From positions 434,001-498,000 of the forward strand of contig JAGVSM010002703.1 in assembly GCA_022494885.1 (NCBI GenBank): a stretch of 64,000 nt of DNA, given 5' to 3'. Both the position numbers and the translations under genes were made by a program. Positions within the stretch are counted from its first letter, which is position 1. Each line of letters starts with the position of its first letter. Shown piece after piece: positions 47,739 through 58,961 of this stretch. The notes under the pieces were generated by a model, which saw nothing but the letters and a program-made list of their open reading frames with translations, had not been told where the DNA came from and did not search any database. Source of the DNA: Micrasema longulum (Eukaryota > Arthropoda > Insecta > Trichoptera > Brachycentridae).

Positions 47739-50700
47739 TCATAGGCCACAACTTGACTTATTTTTCGAATCAACTTTATCTATTGGCACTTTGGCACTGT
47801 TACTCGGAGGATTAGGATTGACATTACCAACGCTCACATTATCTGGAGCACTCAAACGTCTTATATTAGCATTTGCACTCAAATCTATTGATTCACTCAT
47901 ATCTGGATTTGAACACGGAAAATTGAATATGTTAGGAACAGGTGGTGGAGTTTGCATGGCACTCTGCAGTATATTCTGAGCATTTTGATTAGCCTTGCAC
48001 GGTCGACCCACACCATGGGACGTGCTAAGTTGAGGATGGCGATATGAGACATGTTTCCTTAAAGCGTCCCTGCTTCGCGATACATGGCTGCAAGCTACGC
48101 ATGCGTGTCGCGCATTCTGATGTGTTTCTAAATGAACTCTGAGATTATATTGGTTACTTAACTGCTTATGGCACACATAACAAGTAGCATATAACTTTGT
48201 ATTAGTTGGAGAATGAATTCCGATGGATTGAATCCCCGGGGAAAGTGGAACATACTTCAAATCGGAGATTATTTCAGGACTGGAATCTGCTTCAGTTTTA
48301 ATAACAGTAGGTACATTTTCAGGCAGTATTTCACAACCAATGTTTTCAGAATCTGTTTCCATAAATATATTACTTCCTGCATATATGTCCGCGGCTTTGC
48401 TGCCTGTCTGTGATACTTCGTTGGGTGGAAATTTTGGTCCTAGATTTAACCTTTCTATCGAGTCTATATTAGATGGTGAAAGATTCAGGTAACTCTTTTG
48501 GAGATCTGTAATTAGAAAAAGAAGAAAAATATTTATCAGTTTCACTATTTACATAAATTTTCCCATTATATAAAATATTGTAGTATTTATATTGGATATT
48601 TTTTCAATAGAGATGATGCTAATGTCAACAGCTTCTTAAGAATACTGAAATCTGGGCATTACAGAGCTTATGATCTGTCATCAGCTAGGTTAAGTGATCA
48701 TGATTTCCATATTCACTCGTAGCATTTTTTTATTATCTCTAATATACGTTTGGTTTGGATATTGCATGTTGATTTACTAAAAAGCATGAAAGTATGAAGA
48801 AAGCTACCGACATGTATTCTGCCCTGCTAAGCCTAAAAATTGTACTTGGTGAATTTCAAATTTTACAGGAGATTACTGTTTTATGCTTTGCCGATCTGAT
48901 GTTTTTGTTTTTAATTTTTGAGAAAAAAAAATACCTGAGAATATCTCATATTTGAGACACAGAAATGACTTGTCGGCTTAGGAAATATGTGAGGCTATTG
49001 AATACCTATTACAAAAGCAAAATGTTTTTTTTTCAGCTATGTCTTTTAGGCTTAGCAGGGCAGTATTGTGGAAGTACTCACCATGGAGTTGAGACTTTCC
49101 CCTACTTACAGGCGAAAGTATTTCTTGATTTCTCCTCTGATTACATTTCAAATTTTCTACAATCTTGTCAATTTTCCTATTCTTAGAGTCTATTTCATTT
49201 AGGGCAGGATTTAAATATCTTTTCTCATTGCTCCTTCCTCTTCTCTTTCCTTGCAAAGTTATGTTTCTCGTTCCAAACTCTATTTTATCTGTATCAAACA
49301 ATAATTCTTCTTTAACTGAATAATACTTGTCTCTGTCAGTATGCTGTGTGAGTGTAACATTCTGGAAGATTTTAATACCTTGGTACGGTTCCTCGTGTGA
49401 GATATTTGTTTCACTCGTGTAATTGTGTTGTGAAATATGAAGAGGCTCTAAATGTTTTGTAGCCAGGTGGCTTTCGAAGGATTTTTGGAAGGGAGATATG
49501 TTTTCAGTACTACTTGCACTGTCGTTCTGTCGTATCGGATCATCAGGCGATAAATTTGTTTCCAACTTTGCCCCGAAGTCAAATTCTGATTGAGGCACTT
49601 CGGGTATATTCTGAAAATAAAGATTCAAGCGACCAATCATTCAATGCTAAATGGGCTCTGAACCGTTTTTAAAAATATTTTAACAATCAATACTACATCC
49701 ATTTAAGATTTCTAAATATTTAAGAAGATTGGAATATTTTCGGAAAATAATATTTTATTATTACTTGGTATTGAAATTATACATTTCAGAAGAAATAGTG
49801 CATGTTTGTATATAAATTTTGATATGAATTGTTATTTAAAATAATTAATTGAGTAATATTATATTGAAATGTACATGGAATAAAACTTAGTTGTACAGTA
49901 AAACTCGCAACTATCCGGATTGTTGAGTACCATATATTATTGCTTTTGAAATAATACAACAAATTTGAATCACATTAAAAACGCCAGTTAATTGCACAAT
50001 TAAATTTAAATAAAAAACGTCATTCTTTTTTATTTCCTGATAATGATTTGGATATTTGGCAATCCAGATGGCTGGAGTTTGGATAAACAGAGTTCTATTG
50101 TATTTTTGTGTAATTTCAATTTGATTTATTCATATAAGTGTACGTACATTACAAAATATAAAATCTCAATTCATACATATACAAATAAATAAAAAAAGTA
50201 AACAAAATATATTGTATCATCAGCGTAAATGTAAAAATGGTAAATTACTTTATAAATATAATTTATGTAAATATTCCCTTATTGTATCCCTTTTATTACG
50301 GCATTTGCTAAAACTATCCCCATTCCCATAGAGCATGGGGCCCTGAAGAGGAGCCAGTCCAAGAATTATGACATTTCTGAGTGTAAAAACATCTTGTTAA
50401 ATCTATTTTAATTTCAACCATCTTGGGAATCGAACCCGAGACTTCTTGCATGGTAGCCAAATACGCTGATCATAAGATGGACTAGAATTGTAAAAAAACA
50501 AAATTGTAACATCTGATTGGCTAAGATTTTAGTGATTAAATTCAGAATACAGAACACTCAAGCTTACAGTTATGATTGGTTTTAGATACGGCAATCAGCA
50601 GCAAACAGATGCTCTATTTTTTGTCTCGAGCAAAATTGCTCTCTATAAAAACTAAGATCATTATTTACAAAAATCCCCACTAGACCGATCAATGCTGGGT

Positions 50701-53700
50701 TATGACCAAAAAAGATGAAAAGAATTTGAAAGAAAAATATTAAGGAAGAGATTTGGTGCTGTAAACCTGGAGTCATGAAGAGACGGTTTTATCATGAATT
50801 AAAGGAACTATATGGCAAACCCAACATTGCACAATTCACAAAAATAAGAAGATTACAGTGGTTGGGCTGGGCCATATGCAAAAAAATAATGATAATCGTG
50901 CACCCAATAAAATTCTTAATACCACTCCAGAAGGGAGACTAAAATTAAGATGGCCGTATGATGTGGAAAGTGACATGAGAGCAGTTGGCATGATGAAATG
51001 GAGAAGAGCCAGCCATAGGGAGGAATGGATACAGAATTTGAAGGAGGCCAGGGCCCATAAAGGGGTGTAGCACCACTAATGATGATGTAGTTATTATTAA
51101 AGCGACATCAATGGGAATTTTGAATATATCCAATATGCTTTTGTGTGACGAGTTCTTCTGGACTTACCCCATTGAGATCGGTGAGGCCTGTTATTCTCAG
51201 TGCTGCAGCAAGCTTGAGCAATCCTGGGAGAAGTGACCGTGGTAGAGTGACCTCTCCAGCGTACATGAAGGCCACAAGGCAACACAACTCCGCCCATCCT
51301 CCCCCCAACACAACTATCACAGGCTGCTGAGAAGAAGGCAGCTCCTAAGGGAAAACATAAATATCAGTCCTGTAGAATTGAAGAATAATATAAATCAGTA
51401 GCAGGTTTCTCAATAGCTTGGAAAGAAAAATATTTTTTTTTTAAATTATGTTTAAAGTACAACCAAAATTGATTTCAGATTAATAAGCTGCATTTATCTA
51501 TGGGCTGGGGAACAATCCTATGAGTCAATTTTTTTTTATTTGCTCACCTCGTAGGATGCAAATATGTTCACATGTGTTGCAAAACACATAATTTAAATAG
51601 CGGTATTAAGGATAATAAAATGTACTTTATTACACAAAATAAATTGAATAGTAATCGGCTACAAAAAAGTTTTCTCGAAGAAGAACCTTTTCTAACTTTA
51701 TGCCTTAAACGACATAACATTAAAGAGTTATCACATTTGTATTGTAGCTGTGTATTTCCGATTATTAGAAATAATCCAATTCCTAAAGGAATATACTTAT
51801 AAGTATGGAGAAAAAAAGGACATTCTTTAAATGATAGATTTGATTCCCGCAATCTTAAAGTAAGGCATTTTGACTTATGTGATTGTCCCCCCCCCCATCT
51901 ATAGATATAAGGACAACTACAACATTGAACATTTTTATTTTGTTCAATCAATAGTTTACAAACATTGTATAATATATGTATTTTTTTAGTTTGTTCAGAA
52001 AAAATGTAAGAATACAACTAAATAGAATTTTCATATAAATTTCACTACAGTACAGTAACTATGCTTAACATGTAGAAGTGTTGCCTTTTCATATAATTAA
52101 TCAAAAGATAATTTTTCATTATCAACATATATACAGTAATTAATTAAAATATACCCCTTTTTCAGAAAAAAAATAATTATCCTAATCTTTTATTATCCGA
52201 ATGGTGTCTGGGATGGTATTCCGAACGTGTTAACAGCGGGCTATAATGCGTATTTAGTATGTGAAAACGCCCTATACCGCGCTATAATTTCGCTTGGATT
52301 ACCAGCCCTGGTCTCAATTGATGGAGCATAATTGGAGTTCTACTGTATATACATATTATATATTAATCATGTATATGAACCTATTACAGGTGAAGTGAAC
52401 CAACGGACAAAATGGTAAAAATTTTGTATTCCGAGTTTTACCTTTATGGATTTTTAAAAAAATATTTTTAACATGGATATTTTGTACTTAAGTTTTTGGA
52501 TCATACTAATTACAGAAATGTAATATAAGCAATGGACTCATTTCATCATATATCCTATCATACCCCTTATATGCACCCGATCGGAACACCAAACGCAGCA
52601 TACCTCGATCATCTGTCACATGAAGGTGAAGTGATCAATCGTTTCCTTCCGGTTCTAGTTCAGGGACTATTAAATATTACAGTGTAAAACCACATTTAAA
52701 AAAAAAAAAAATTTTTTTTTACAATATACATAAGAGGTAAAACAGAGTATTAAAAAAATAAAGGATAATTACATAGCAATGAAATACATATTAACAGTAA
52801 AAATAGTAAACAAAAAAATCTCACAAAGACATGGCCTGTTTGTGGGTATGTAAGAAATGTTTATGAATTTTTGCTCCTATAATAAATAGACAGGTATAAT
52901 ATTTTTGTGTAATATAAGAAAGAGAAAAGAAAATATTATGTAAAAGATTATAAGGTACTTTTTCATTTTATAGCAAATATTTTTTTTTTAAAAAAAACAT
53001 CGCAATATTCCTTATTATTAAAGGGCACCAAAATATATCATAGAAATAAAGAGTTAATATCTTTAGTTTGAATCCAGGATAGTGCGTGTTTTTTAAAAGA
53101 AGGAAAATTTTGAAAGTTTGGGATCAATGAAATATTATCAGTAAAAAAGAATAAAAAGTTTTTGAGCCTATAAAATATGCATGTCTCTGTGCTAACCTGG
53201 TTTTACAATGTGGTACATATTTCTAAATATTAAAAACAAATATTTCACATCGGCCCTACCAAGAATTGAAGCTGGGACCTCAAGCGCAGCAGGCGAATGC
53301 GCCAACCATTACACTACGAGGCAGATTTATCTCCGCTCGATTTCCCTTTTCAAGATTTTTATCTGAAGGTAATCGGGATGAAGGGTTTTGGTTCAATTTC
53401 ACAGCCAAAACTGATTTCTTTATCCACCTGGACCCAGGCAGATTAATCAGTCTATGCTACATTTGGTGTCCAATGTAGTGCTATCTGCAACATCGGGTGT
53501 GGATAGGGGATATGATGATGATTTTTATTATTCACATGGTAGTTTACCTTGAATATGTCCATAAAGTAAGGACTGCATGTTGATAGGACAATGCGATGAG
53601 CTCTCAACGATCTTCCTCCCGCACAAAGAGTAACATCAGTCAACCTTCCAGAGTCTAATAATGCCGGAAGTCCACCCAAAACACTGCTCTGTTTGAGAAA

Positions 53701-56700
53701 ATTAAAATAGAAGCACATTAATTTATCAAAATTGATTTGCATTTTTATTTATTTTATATACGTAAAAATTGCCTTCTACAAAACTTATAATATTTGCTTA
53801 AATTGTTTTTTTAAAAAAACATGCTTTACTTTTTAACCAAGATTTAGAAACAAAAATTAAACCTAAAAATTATATGACACATTCAGTAGACAAACAGTAG
53901 TAAAACAATTTTTAAATAAATGTAAAAAACGAATTGAATAATATAATATTTTAGAGGATTAATATAACAAGAAAATCATCAAGTACTGCTCCATATAATA
54001 ATTTAACTAAAGGCTTAATTACCATTCACCATCTTTGAAAAAGTTCAATATGTTTGTTCTATAAGAACAATACCTTACAGTAAAAATATCCAATACGTGG
54101 GAATAACTATTTAATACGGCATTACAAGTAACCAAATAAACAATATTTCTTTTAGTCCTCTAAAAGAAATATTGTTTATTTTGTTATTACTTATTGTTTT
54201 CTTATTATAAATCGCTTTTTTATTTTCTAAGTTATCTAATTTTAATATTTTATTTTCAACATGAAGTACTTTTAATCCAGTGTCTTTATGGAAGTTATGA
54301 TTATTTTCTATCAGATGATTTGCGAATTCAGAAAAATTATTATTATTTAAGCATCTAATCGCAATCATTACAATTTAATTGGTATATTCCAGATTTATTA
54401 TATTTATGGACTTTGTCTTTGTGATTTTTTAACAATGTTCCTATTTTATTAGTTGTGTAGAAAGCCGGTTTAATGTTTAATGGTAGGGAATTTGATAATT
54501 GTTTTGAAAAAATGTCATTTATAAAAAGAATCCGCCTCCATTGTTTACGTGGGTTTGCTTTATTTACTGTGGAAGTCGAATATAAATATTTATTTAAAAG
54601 TTTGCATTTTTGTTTTTTATTTAATATTTTTTATTAATTAAGTTCTCATTATATCCATTATTATTAGCAATCTGTTTTATTGTATGAAGTTATTTTTTAA
54701 AATTAGTATCATCTAGTGGAACGTTAATTAACCTATGTATCATTGAATGGAATGCGGAATATTTATGGGCAATTGGATGATTTGAAGAATTATGAATAAT
54801 TGTGTCTGTACATGTTATTTAATTATTTTTTATAATGAATAACCACAAAGTTAGTGCTTCAAATATAAACTTTATATTAGATGTATATTTCAACTGAAAG
54901 CTTGTTTGACCAAAAATATGGCAGTCTAAGCACTTACAGCGCTTATGATCTGTGATTGGCTGTTTAAGTAGTCACTTTACATTGTGGTTCCCATATTTAA
55001 ACAAGCTCCCTATCTAAATAAATAATAAATGATCACTTTTGAAACATTGTCTGCTTTGTGGTCAAGTGGTAAGCGCCTTTACCTTTTGCCTACCATGCAA
55101 GAGGTCTCGTGTTCAATTCCTGAAAATTGACACAAAATGTTTGTTTAAAAAAGGTGCAATATTTTAGAGTCTTTGAACTGACACCTAAAGTGTAAGACTG
55201 ATCATCTTACCTTCATGTAACAAAAATGGTAGAGGTACCCTGTTCTATGGACCATTGGGTGCCGAAAGAAAATGATGATGATTTGAAACATTCAAATTGG
55301 TATATCAACCATTTAACAAGTATAAATAAGCGGATCAAATTTGTATGTAGCAACCAGCAATAATATCATAATATGCTCTCAATTTGTCTTCATATTTTAT
55401 TCTTCTTCTTCTTTGTTTAATGGTTATTTCTCCTCTCTACTGGGGGGGGTCCTATTTTGATTGAAGTATTTTGACTGTGCAGTAATAAAGTTTTAACCAT
55501 GTTTTAACTAATATTGTAGTGGATTTTATCATTATTATTGCATTATAAGCCAGCAGCCTTGTGAGAATAATAAATACGCATATTGTTTATTTATTGAAGA
55601 AACCCTTAGAGTATATTAATAACACATAATTTAAATAGCGGTATTAACGCCATTGGCTAATAGAGTCGCCCATATGGACAAAAACTATTCCATGATTATA
55701 AACTACGAAGTTAGCTACAGTTTACAGCAATATAACGGGCCGTAGGTACTCGGGCCAAGAATTGCAACCGCAAACCGAAACTGTATGTTACACCTTTGTT
55801 TTTAAACTAAAAACCAAACCAAAAGTTTGGAACGCTTTTGTTCTATTCAATAGGGGTAAAAGCTTTGCTTCTCTACCAAATTATTACTCTGAGAAGAAAA
55901 TATTTTTTTTCTTTGAGCGAACTGAAACTTTTTGTAAAGTCAGCTTCGGATTATCTTCTAAAAATATGTGGAGATTTTTTCAGTAAAAAGGATACTTTAA
56001 ACAATATACACTAATAACATAATAAAACTATCTTCCTAAATATGAAGGGTGATGCATAGTTATAATATCACAATTGGTATTTAGTTTTTTTTTTTATTAT
56101 TACCTTCAAACAAAATACCTGCCCTGCTGACGATCGTATTTATTTTTTGACTGAGACGACAAAATAATAAGTTGTATAATCAAATTTTAAATTAATATTA
56201 GAAAATAATAATAAATAAGTATATACCATTTATTTGTCTAAAGATGGTCTGATCCATAAGCTACAAATAAATTATTCAACCAACAATATCACAAATGAAA
56301 AATAAATAGAATCCTATTTGTCTTGAATGTACCTTTATGTTGATTATCTAGTATGATTACCTATCATTAGTATTTTAATATGCTGAATAAATAATGTTCG
56401 AATAAATACTTCGCAAAACTTTAATAATATATTATGCCTAACCATAGTTCTTTTTTTTTCAAAAAACTACACAAATCTAAAAAACAGCTTGAGTTTATTG
56501 ATCCGATCGCAGCAAAACATTTTGACAAAACAAACGAAAACTGAAATCACGTAAATTATTATCAATTACAACAGTTTTTTTTAAAACATAAACTTTTCAA
56601 TCAATAGGTATTTTGTAAAAATGTTTTGTGGAATAAATTATCCACAAGCGCGCTCGTTAATTATTATAATTCATTATCTTACAATAAATTAATTTAAAAC

Positions 56701-57010
56701 TAATAGGTTACATTGTACGTCATTTATATGTAAATTATTAGTGGGTCATTATTTTCATAACGCAATGTACGTTTGAATTTCCCGCGATTTTCTGATAGTG
56801 TGACGCAATTTACTTTAAATTATATTGATAATCATTTACTTTTACCTCAACAAGAAAATATAAGTTCGAAATGGAAAAAACACGAATTGAATCAAATACG
56901 TTTATATTTATAAAAAAATTCGGTAAACGCATTTATGATTAACATGTCAAAAGACTCACCTGATGATTATGCCATCTTAGACAAAATTGCTGAGATGATT
57001 CGTTTTCCAT
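47739..57010 (-). CDS. BTB/POZ protein with two C-terminal C2H2 zinc fingers, five exons
   Basis: Exons in transcript order: 57010-56960, 53688-53548, 51344-51168, 49610-49082, 48505-47739 (stop 47741-47739). Junctions are GT..AG and phases agree; 554 aa. Residues 1-123 form the BTB domain: 'QQFCLRWHNHQ' is the hallmark start of the ttk/broad/lola class, then 'GRLTDVTLCAGG', 'AHRIVLSTCSPYFMDIF', 'VAFMYAGEV' and 'AAALRITGLTDLNG'. A long polar, low-complexity linker follows (124-400). Fingers: C408-x2-C411-x12-H424-x3-H428 and C435-x2-C438-x12-H451-x4-H456. Such proteins are nuclear, DNA-binding and self-associate through BTB. The usual 'KDVxYxDMxxLLxFMY' segment is unusual here (GGGWAELCCLVAFMY). 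An acceptor-like TTACAG precedes the ATG, so 5' UTR exons may lie upstream. I cannot name the orthologue. Confidence 0.88.
48605..48718 (-). repeat. Repeat R, decayed copy
   Basis: Reverse R core: GGGCATTACAGAGCTTATGA, CTGTCATCAGCTAGGTTAAG. It lies in the BTB gene's last intron. Confidence 0.45.
49896..50100. mobile_element. Tigger/pogo-like MITE, 205 bp
   Basis: CAGTAAAACTC at the left and GAGTTCTATTG at the right form CAGTA-type inverted ends, with TA outside each (49894-49895; 50101-50102). CAGTA starts and TA duplication are typical of pogo/Tigger elements. No ORF. Confidence 0.55.
50300..50485 (-). mobile_element. SINE S2, diverged copy
   Basis: Reverse copy: head complement near GGGAATCGAACCCGAGACTT (50427) and CATGGTAGCCAAATACGCTG. 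The body is strongly diverged. Confidence 0.45.
50690..51095 (+). mobile_element. RTE-like LINE tail in BTB intron 3, antisense
   Basis: With frame changes: 'HELKELYGKPNIAQFTKIRR', 'RAPNKILNTTPEGRLKLRW', 'DVESDMRAVGMMKWRRASH', 'EEWIQNLKEARAHKGV' and stop at 51068-51070, then CACCACTAATGATGATGTAG. This C-terminus is characteristic of an insect RTE-like LINE family. The frame breaks mark it as dead. Confidence 0.65.
52134..52345. mobile_element. Possible Tigger/pogo-like MITE, 212 bp
   Basis: CAGTAATTAATT at the left; the right end reads CAGTAGAACTCCAATTAT on the minus strand. TA flanks both (52132-52133, 52346-52347). The left terminus is eroded. Internal GGCGTTTTC-type and TTCGCTTGGATTACC boxes are not otherwise known to me. 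Confidence 0.4.
52545..52705 (-). mobile_element. SINE S2 body fragment
   Basis: Reverse S2 body: CGCAGCATACCTCGATCATC, ACATGAAGGTGAAGTGATCA, GTTCAGGGACTATTAAATAT, followed by A/T-runs. The head is missing. Confidence 0.55.
52710..53225. other. AT-rich intron sequence, type unknown
   Basis: Lies in BTB intron 2's neighbourhood. Homopolymer A and T runs at 52700-52725. No coding or repeat signature could be supported. Confidence 0.4.
53230..53530. mobile_element. Composite of two S2 pieces in opposite orientation
   Basis: 53230-53440 is S2 head plus 5' module in reverse (complement of head at CGCCAACCATTACACTACGA; module end at TTCTTTATCCACCTGGACCC). 53441-53530 is the S2 3' end in forward orientation (TGTCCAATGTAGTGC, GGATAGGGGATATGATGATG). 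The forward piece ends about 18 bp from the BTB exon 2 splice donor. Confidence 0.5.
54115..54815 (-). mobile_element. Penelope-like element fragment (RT end plus GIY-YIG remnant)
   Basis: Minus-strand pieces in order: 'NHPIAHKYSAFHSMIHRLIN', 'VPLDDTNF', 'IKQIANNNGYNENLIN', all typical of the C-terminal side of Penelope RTs. 'NKIGTLLKNHKDKVHKYNKS', then 'GIYQLNCNDC', the first strand of a GIY-YIG endonuclease, follow. Next comes 'FANHLIENNHNFHKDTGL' and 'VLHVENKILKLDNLENKKAI', the endonuclease end. The YIG half appears deleted between them. It lies in BTB intron 1, same orientation as the gene. Confidence 0.7.
54915..55010 (-). repeat. Repeat R, decayed copy
   Basis: Reverse R core: GCACTTACAGCGCTTATGAT, GTGATTGGCTGTTTAAGTAG, CACTTTACATTGTGG. 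Confidence 0.45.
55053..55285 (+). mobile_element. SINE S2 copy
   Basis: Head with GTGGTCAAGTGGTAAGCGCC and GTGTTCAATTCCTG, body AGTCTTTGAACTGACACC and CTGATCATCTTACCTTCATG, ending GAAAATGATGATGATT. Confidence 0.6.
55290..56955. other. BTB intron 1, remaining part
   Basis: AT-rich. A 27-bp stretch at 55621-55647 is identical to 51583-51609. The frame at 55762-55986 has no motif. ATTATTACTCTGAG at 55880 matches the end of the nested MITE at 37655-37758. Confidence 0.4.
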
Positions 57011-57014
57011 CTGT

Positions 57015-58135
57015 AAGCGTAAAAAACTGTATCAGCTTTTTACAAAAATGTTCCGACACTTATTTAAAAATACATATCTCTGTCATAATGAGATAGTAAA
57101 TGTATAACCATTACTTGAAAACATCAAAAGAAATAACATCGCCGTGCCCAATTACTGCCATGCTATATGACACGTTCGAATAATAACTTTTTTAATATGC
57201 AATACCGTAAATATTTGCAGTCTTGTAGTTTACAATTTTATTTTACTAGTTAAGAGACAGATAAATCCAGGCTGATTTATTTTTATCAATGCCTGGAGAA
57301 CCCGAAGTGCACCTATTTCTAGCCTGGAGCTACGTATTATAAATAAATTCAATGACATGCACAGAACACACATTTAAAACAATAGCATAATTTTTCTCGA
57401 GTGATAATTCATATCACTATCGAATCTCTTACAAAATATCACCTAAATATTAGAATAATGAACGGGTTTACTATTTTCCTTCAAATTTTAACATACGAAA
57501 ATCCCGCCATACACTACGGCGCATTTCGCGCGAAGCCATTTTTGTTGATTACCCGACGTACGTACGATGTTTTGTTTCATTTCGTACTCGTCAAAAGAAA
57601 GAAATAGACTATATTTCTAAAACGTAGAGTATTACCTGAATCACTGACCACAATACTAGTGCATTAAAAAAACTTGTACCTATTTTAGATCATAAATAAT
57701 ATTTTAGCGCAGATAAAATTTTTGAATTAATTATTGTTTTTTTTTATATCTGTAATATTTATTAAAAAAAAAAAAAAAATGTATTGATTTTATTAACTTT
57801 ATCATCAATAATTTATTTGTATATATCCTTTTTACTAAAATTTTGTGGAATAAAAAAAATGTTTTGTTAATAAAATTGCTTGACTATTAGGAATAATTTT
57901 TCGTTAATATACATACTGGTGCCACGAATCCAAATCCCGCCAGTTGTAAGAAAAAGATCAAGAAAGTTTTTTTCTCGATTGGTTTGGGTGTTTTTCCTTT
58001 CAAATCCTCTCTTTCCCATCTACTGACAAAAGTCTCTAGAATAAAAGCTTAGCGGATAATTCATTTAAAAAGAAGTTAATACATCCCCCTTTTAAAAAAT
58101 AATAAGACGTGATAAACTTTAGTGATGCTAAAAAA
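57015..58135. other. Upstream of the BTB start codon, no recognised gene
   Basis: AT-rich; it may contain the BTB promoter and 5' UTR exons. The frame at 57401-57607 shows no motif. A15-type run near 57763-57780. Confidence 0.4.
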
Positions 58136-58139
58136 ACAT

Positions 58140-58265
58140 CACGGCATGGGTGATATGAAATATTTATTTAAAGGGTGGTTTTACACTGAAAAAAATCATT
58201 TATAGTCCCTGGACCTGAATTGGTCCCTGAAGCGTGAGACTGATTATCTTACCTTCATGTAAGAA
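58140..58265 (+). mobile_element. SINE S2 body fragment
   Basis: CATGGGTGATATGAAATATT, ATAGTCCCTGGACC, AGACTGATTATCTTACCTTC, then an A-run. The head is missing apart from its last bases. Confidence 0.55.
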
Positions 58266-58489
58266 AAAAAAATATTAACCCTTTTATAATGCTAAAAAAA
58301 CTAGGAAACATCTTTCTGAGCATTTTAAAATGTAGTTTTTTTGCCTTATTAATTAGTTATTTTGAATGATTTATTTATTTCTTATTAATTATAGGAACAA
58401 ATATGGATGTCTAAAATTAGAATGGTGATTTTATCTGTTAATCAACAAAAAATAAATGATACCCATCATTGAAATCTTTGTAAATATGG

Positions 58490-58570
58490 GTGATGTATAA
58501 ATATGGGCAGAAAAGTAGTGATTACGGAAACCAGGTAACAACACCAGTTCATTCTCCATCTCTGTTGAAA
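58490..58570 (+). repeat. Repeat R, decayed fragment
   Basis: AAATATGGGCAGAAAAGTAG and TTCATTCTCCATCTCTGTTG resemble the R core and right end with the middle missing. Confidence 0.35.
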
Positions 58571-58714
58571 TAGCTATAAATCTCCACAAAGATTTAGAAA
58601 TACTCAACGTAGTGTTGAGTAAAAGAGGTTTTCTCTTTAGAGAGGTACCGTGAATACAAATGAAAATTTATTTAATATGTAATTTATAATATTCGAGGAG
58701 TTGAAAAATAAATA

Positions 58715-58870
58715 AAACCGAGTTGTGGTCCCACTGTAGTGTCACGGATTCATGGTTTAGAGACCGAAGGTAAGAACCTTGCTCTACGCCAACATGTTTC
58801 CCCCTTTTCAGCACTGTTATTTCCGATTATTTGGAAATGGCTCCAAAATTGAAATATTCAGGTAAAGTAA
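58715..58870 (+). mobile_element. SINE S3, second copy
   Basis: Matches 26669-26830: GAGTTGTGGTCCCACTGTAG, GCTCTACGCCAACATG, TTGGAAATGGCTCCAAAATT, ATTCAGGTAAAGTAAAT. Confidence 0.55.
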
Positions 58871-58961
58871 ATATTCATTTTATTAAAATTATTCAGAGTA
58901 TTTAAAGGAAACAACGGAAAACAATGCAAATACTTTAATACAACTACAGAATAAAATTAAT

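Noticed and set aside
51097..51320. Alternative minus-strand ORFs around BTB exon 3
   Set aside because: They are exon 3 read in another frame or read through into the intron.
54060..54200. Inverted repeat around AAAGAAATATTGTTTATT (54140-54180)
   Set aside because: A local AT-rich palindrome at the end of the Penelope-like fragment; it could be part of that element but is not enough for a separate call.
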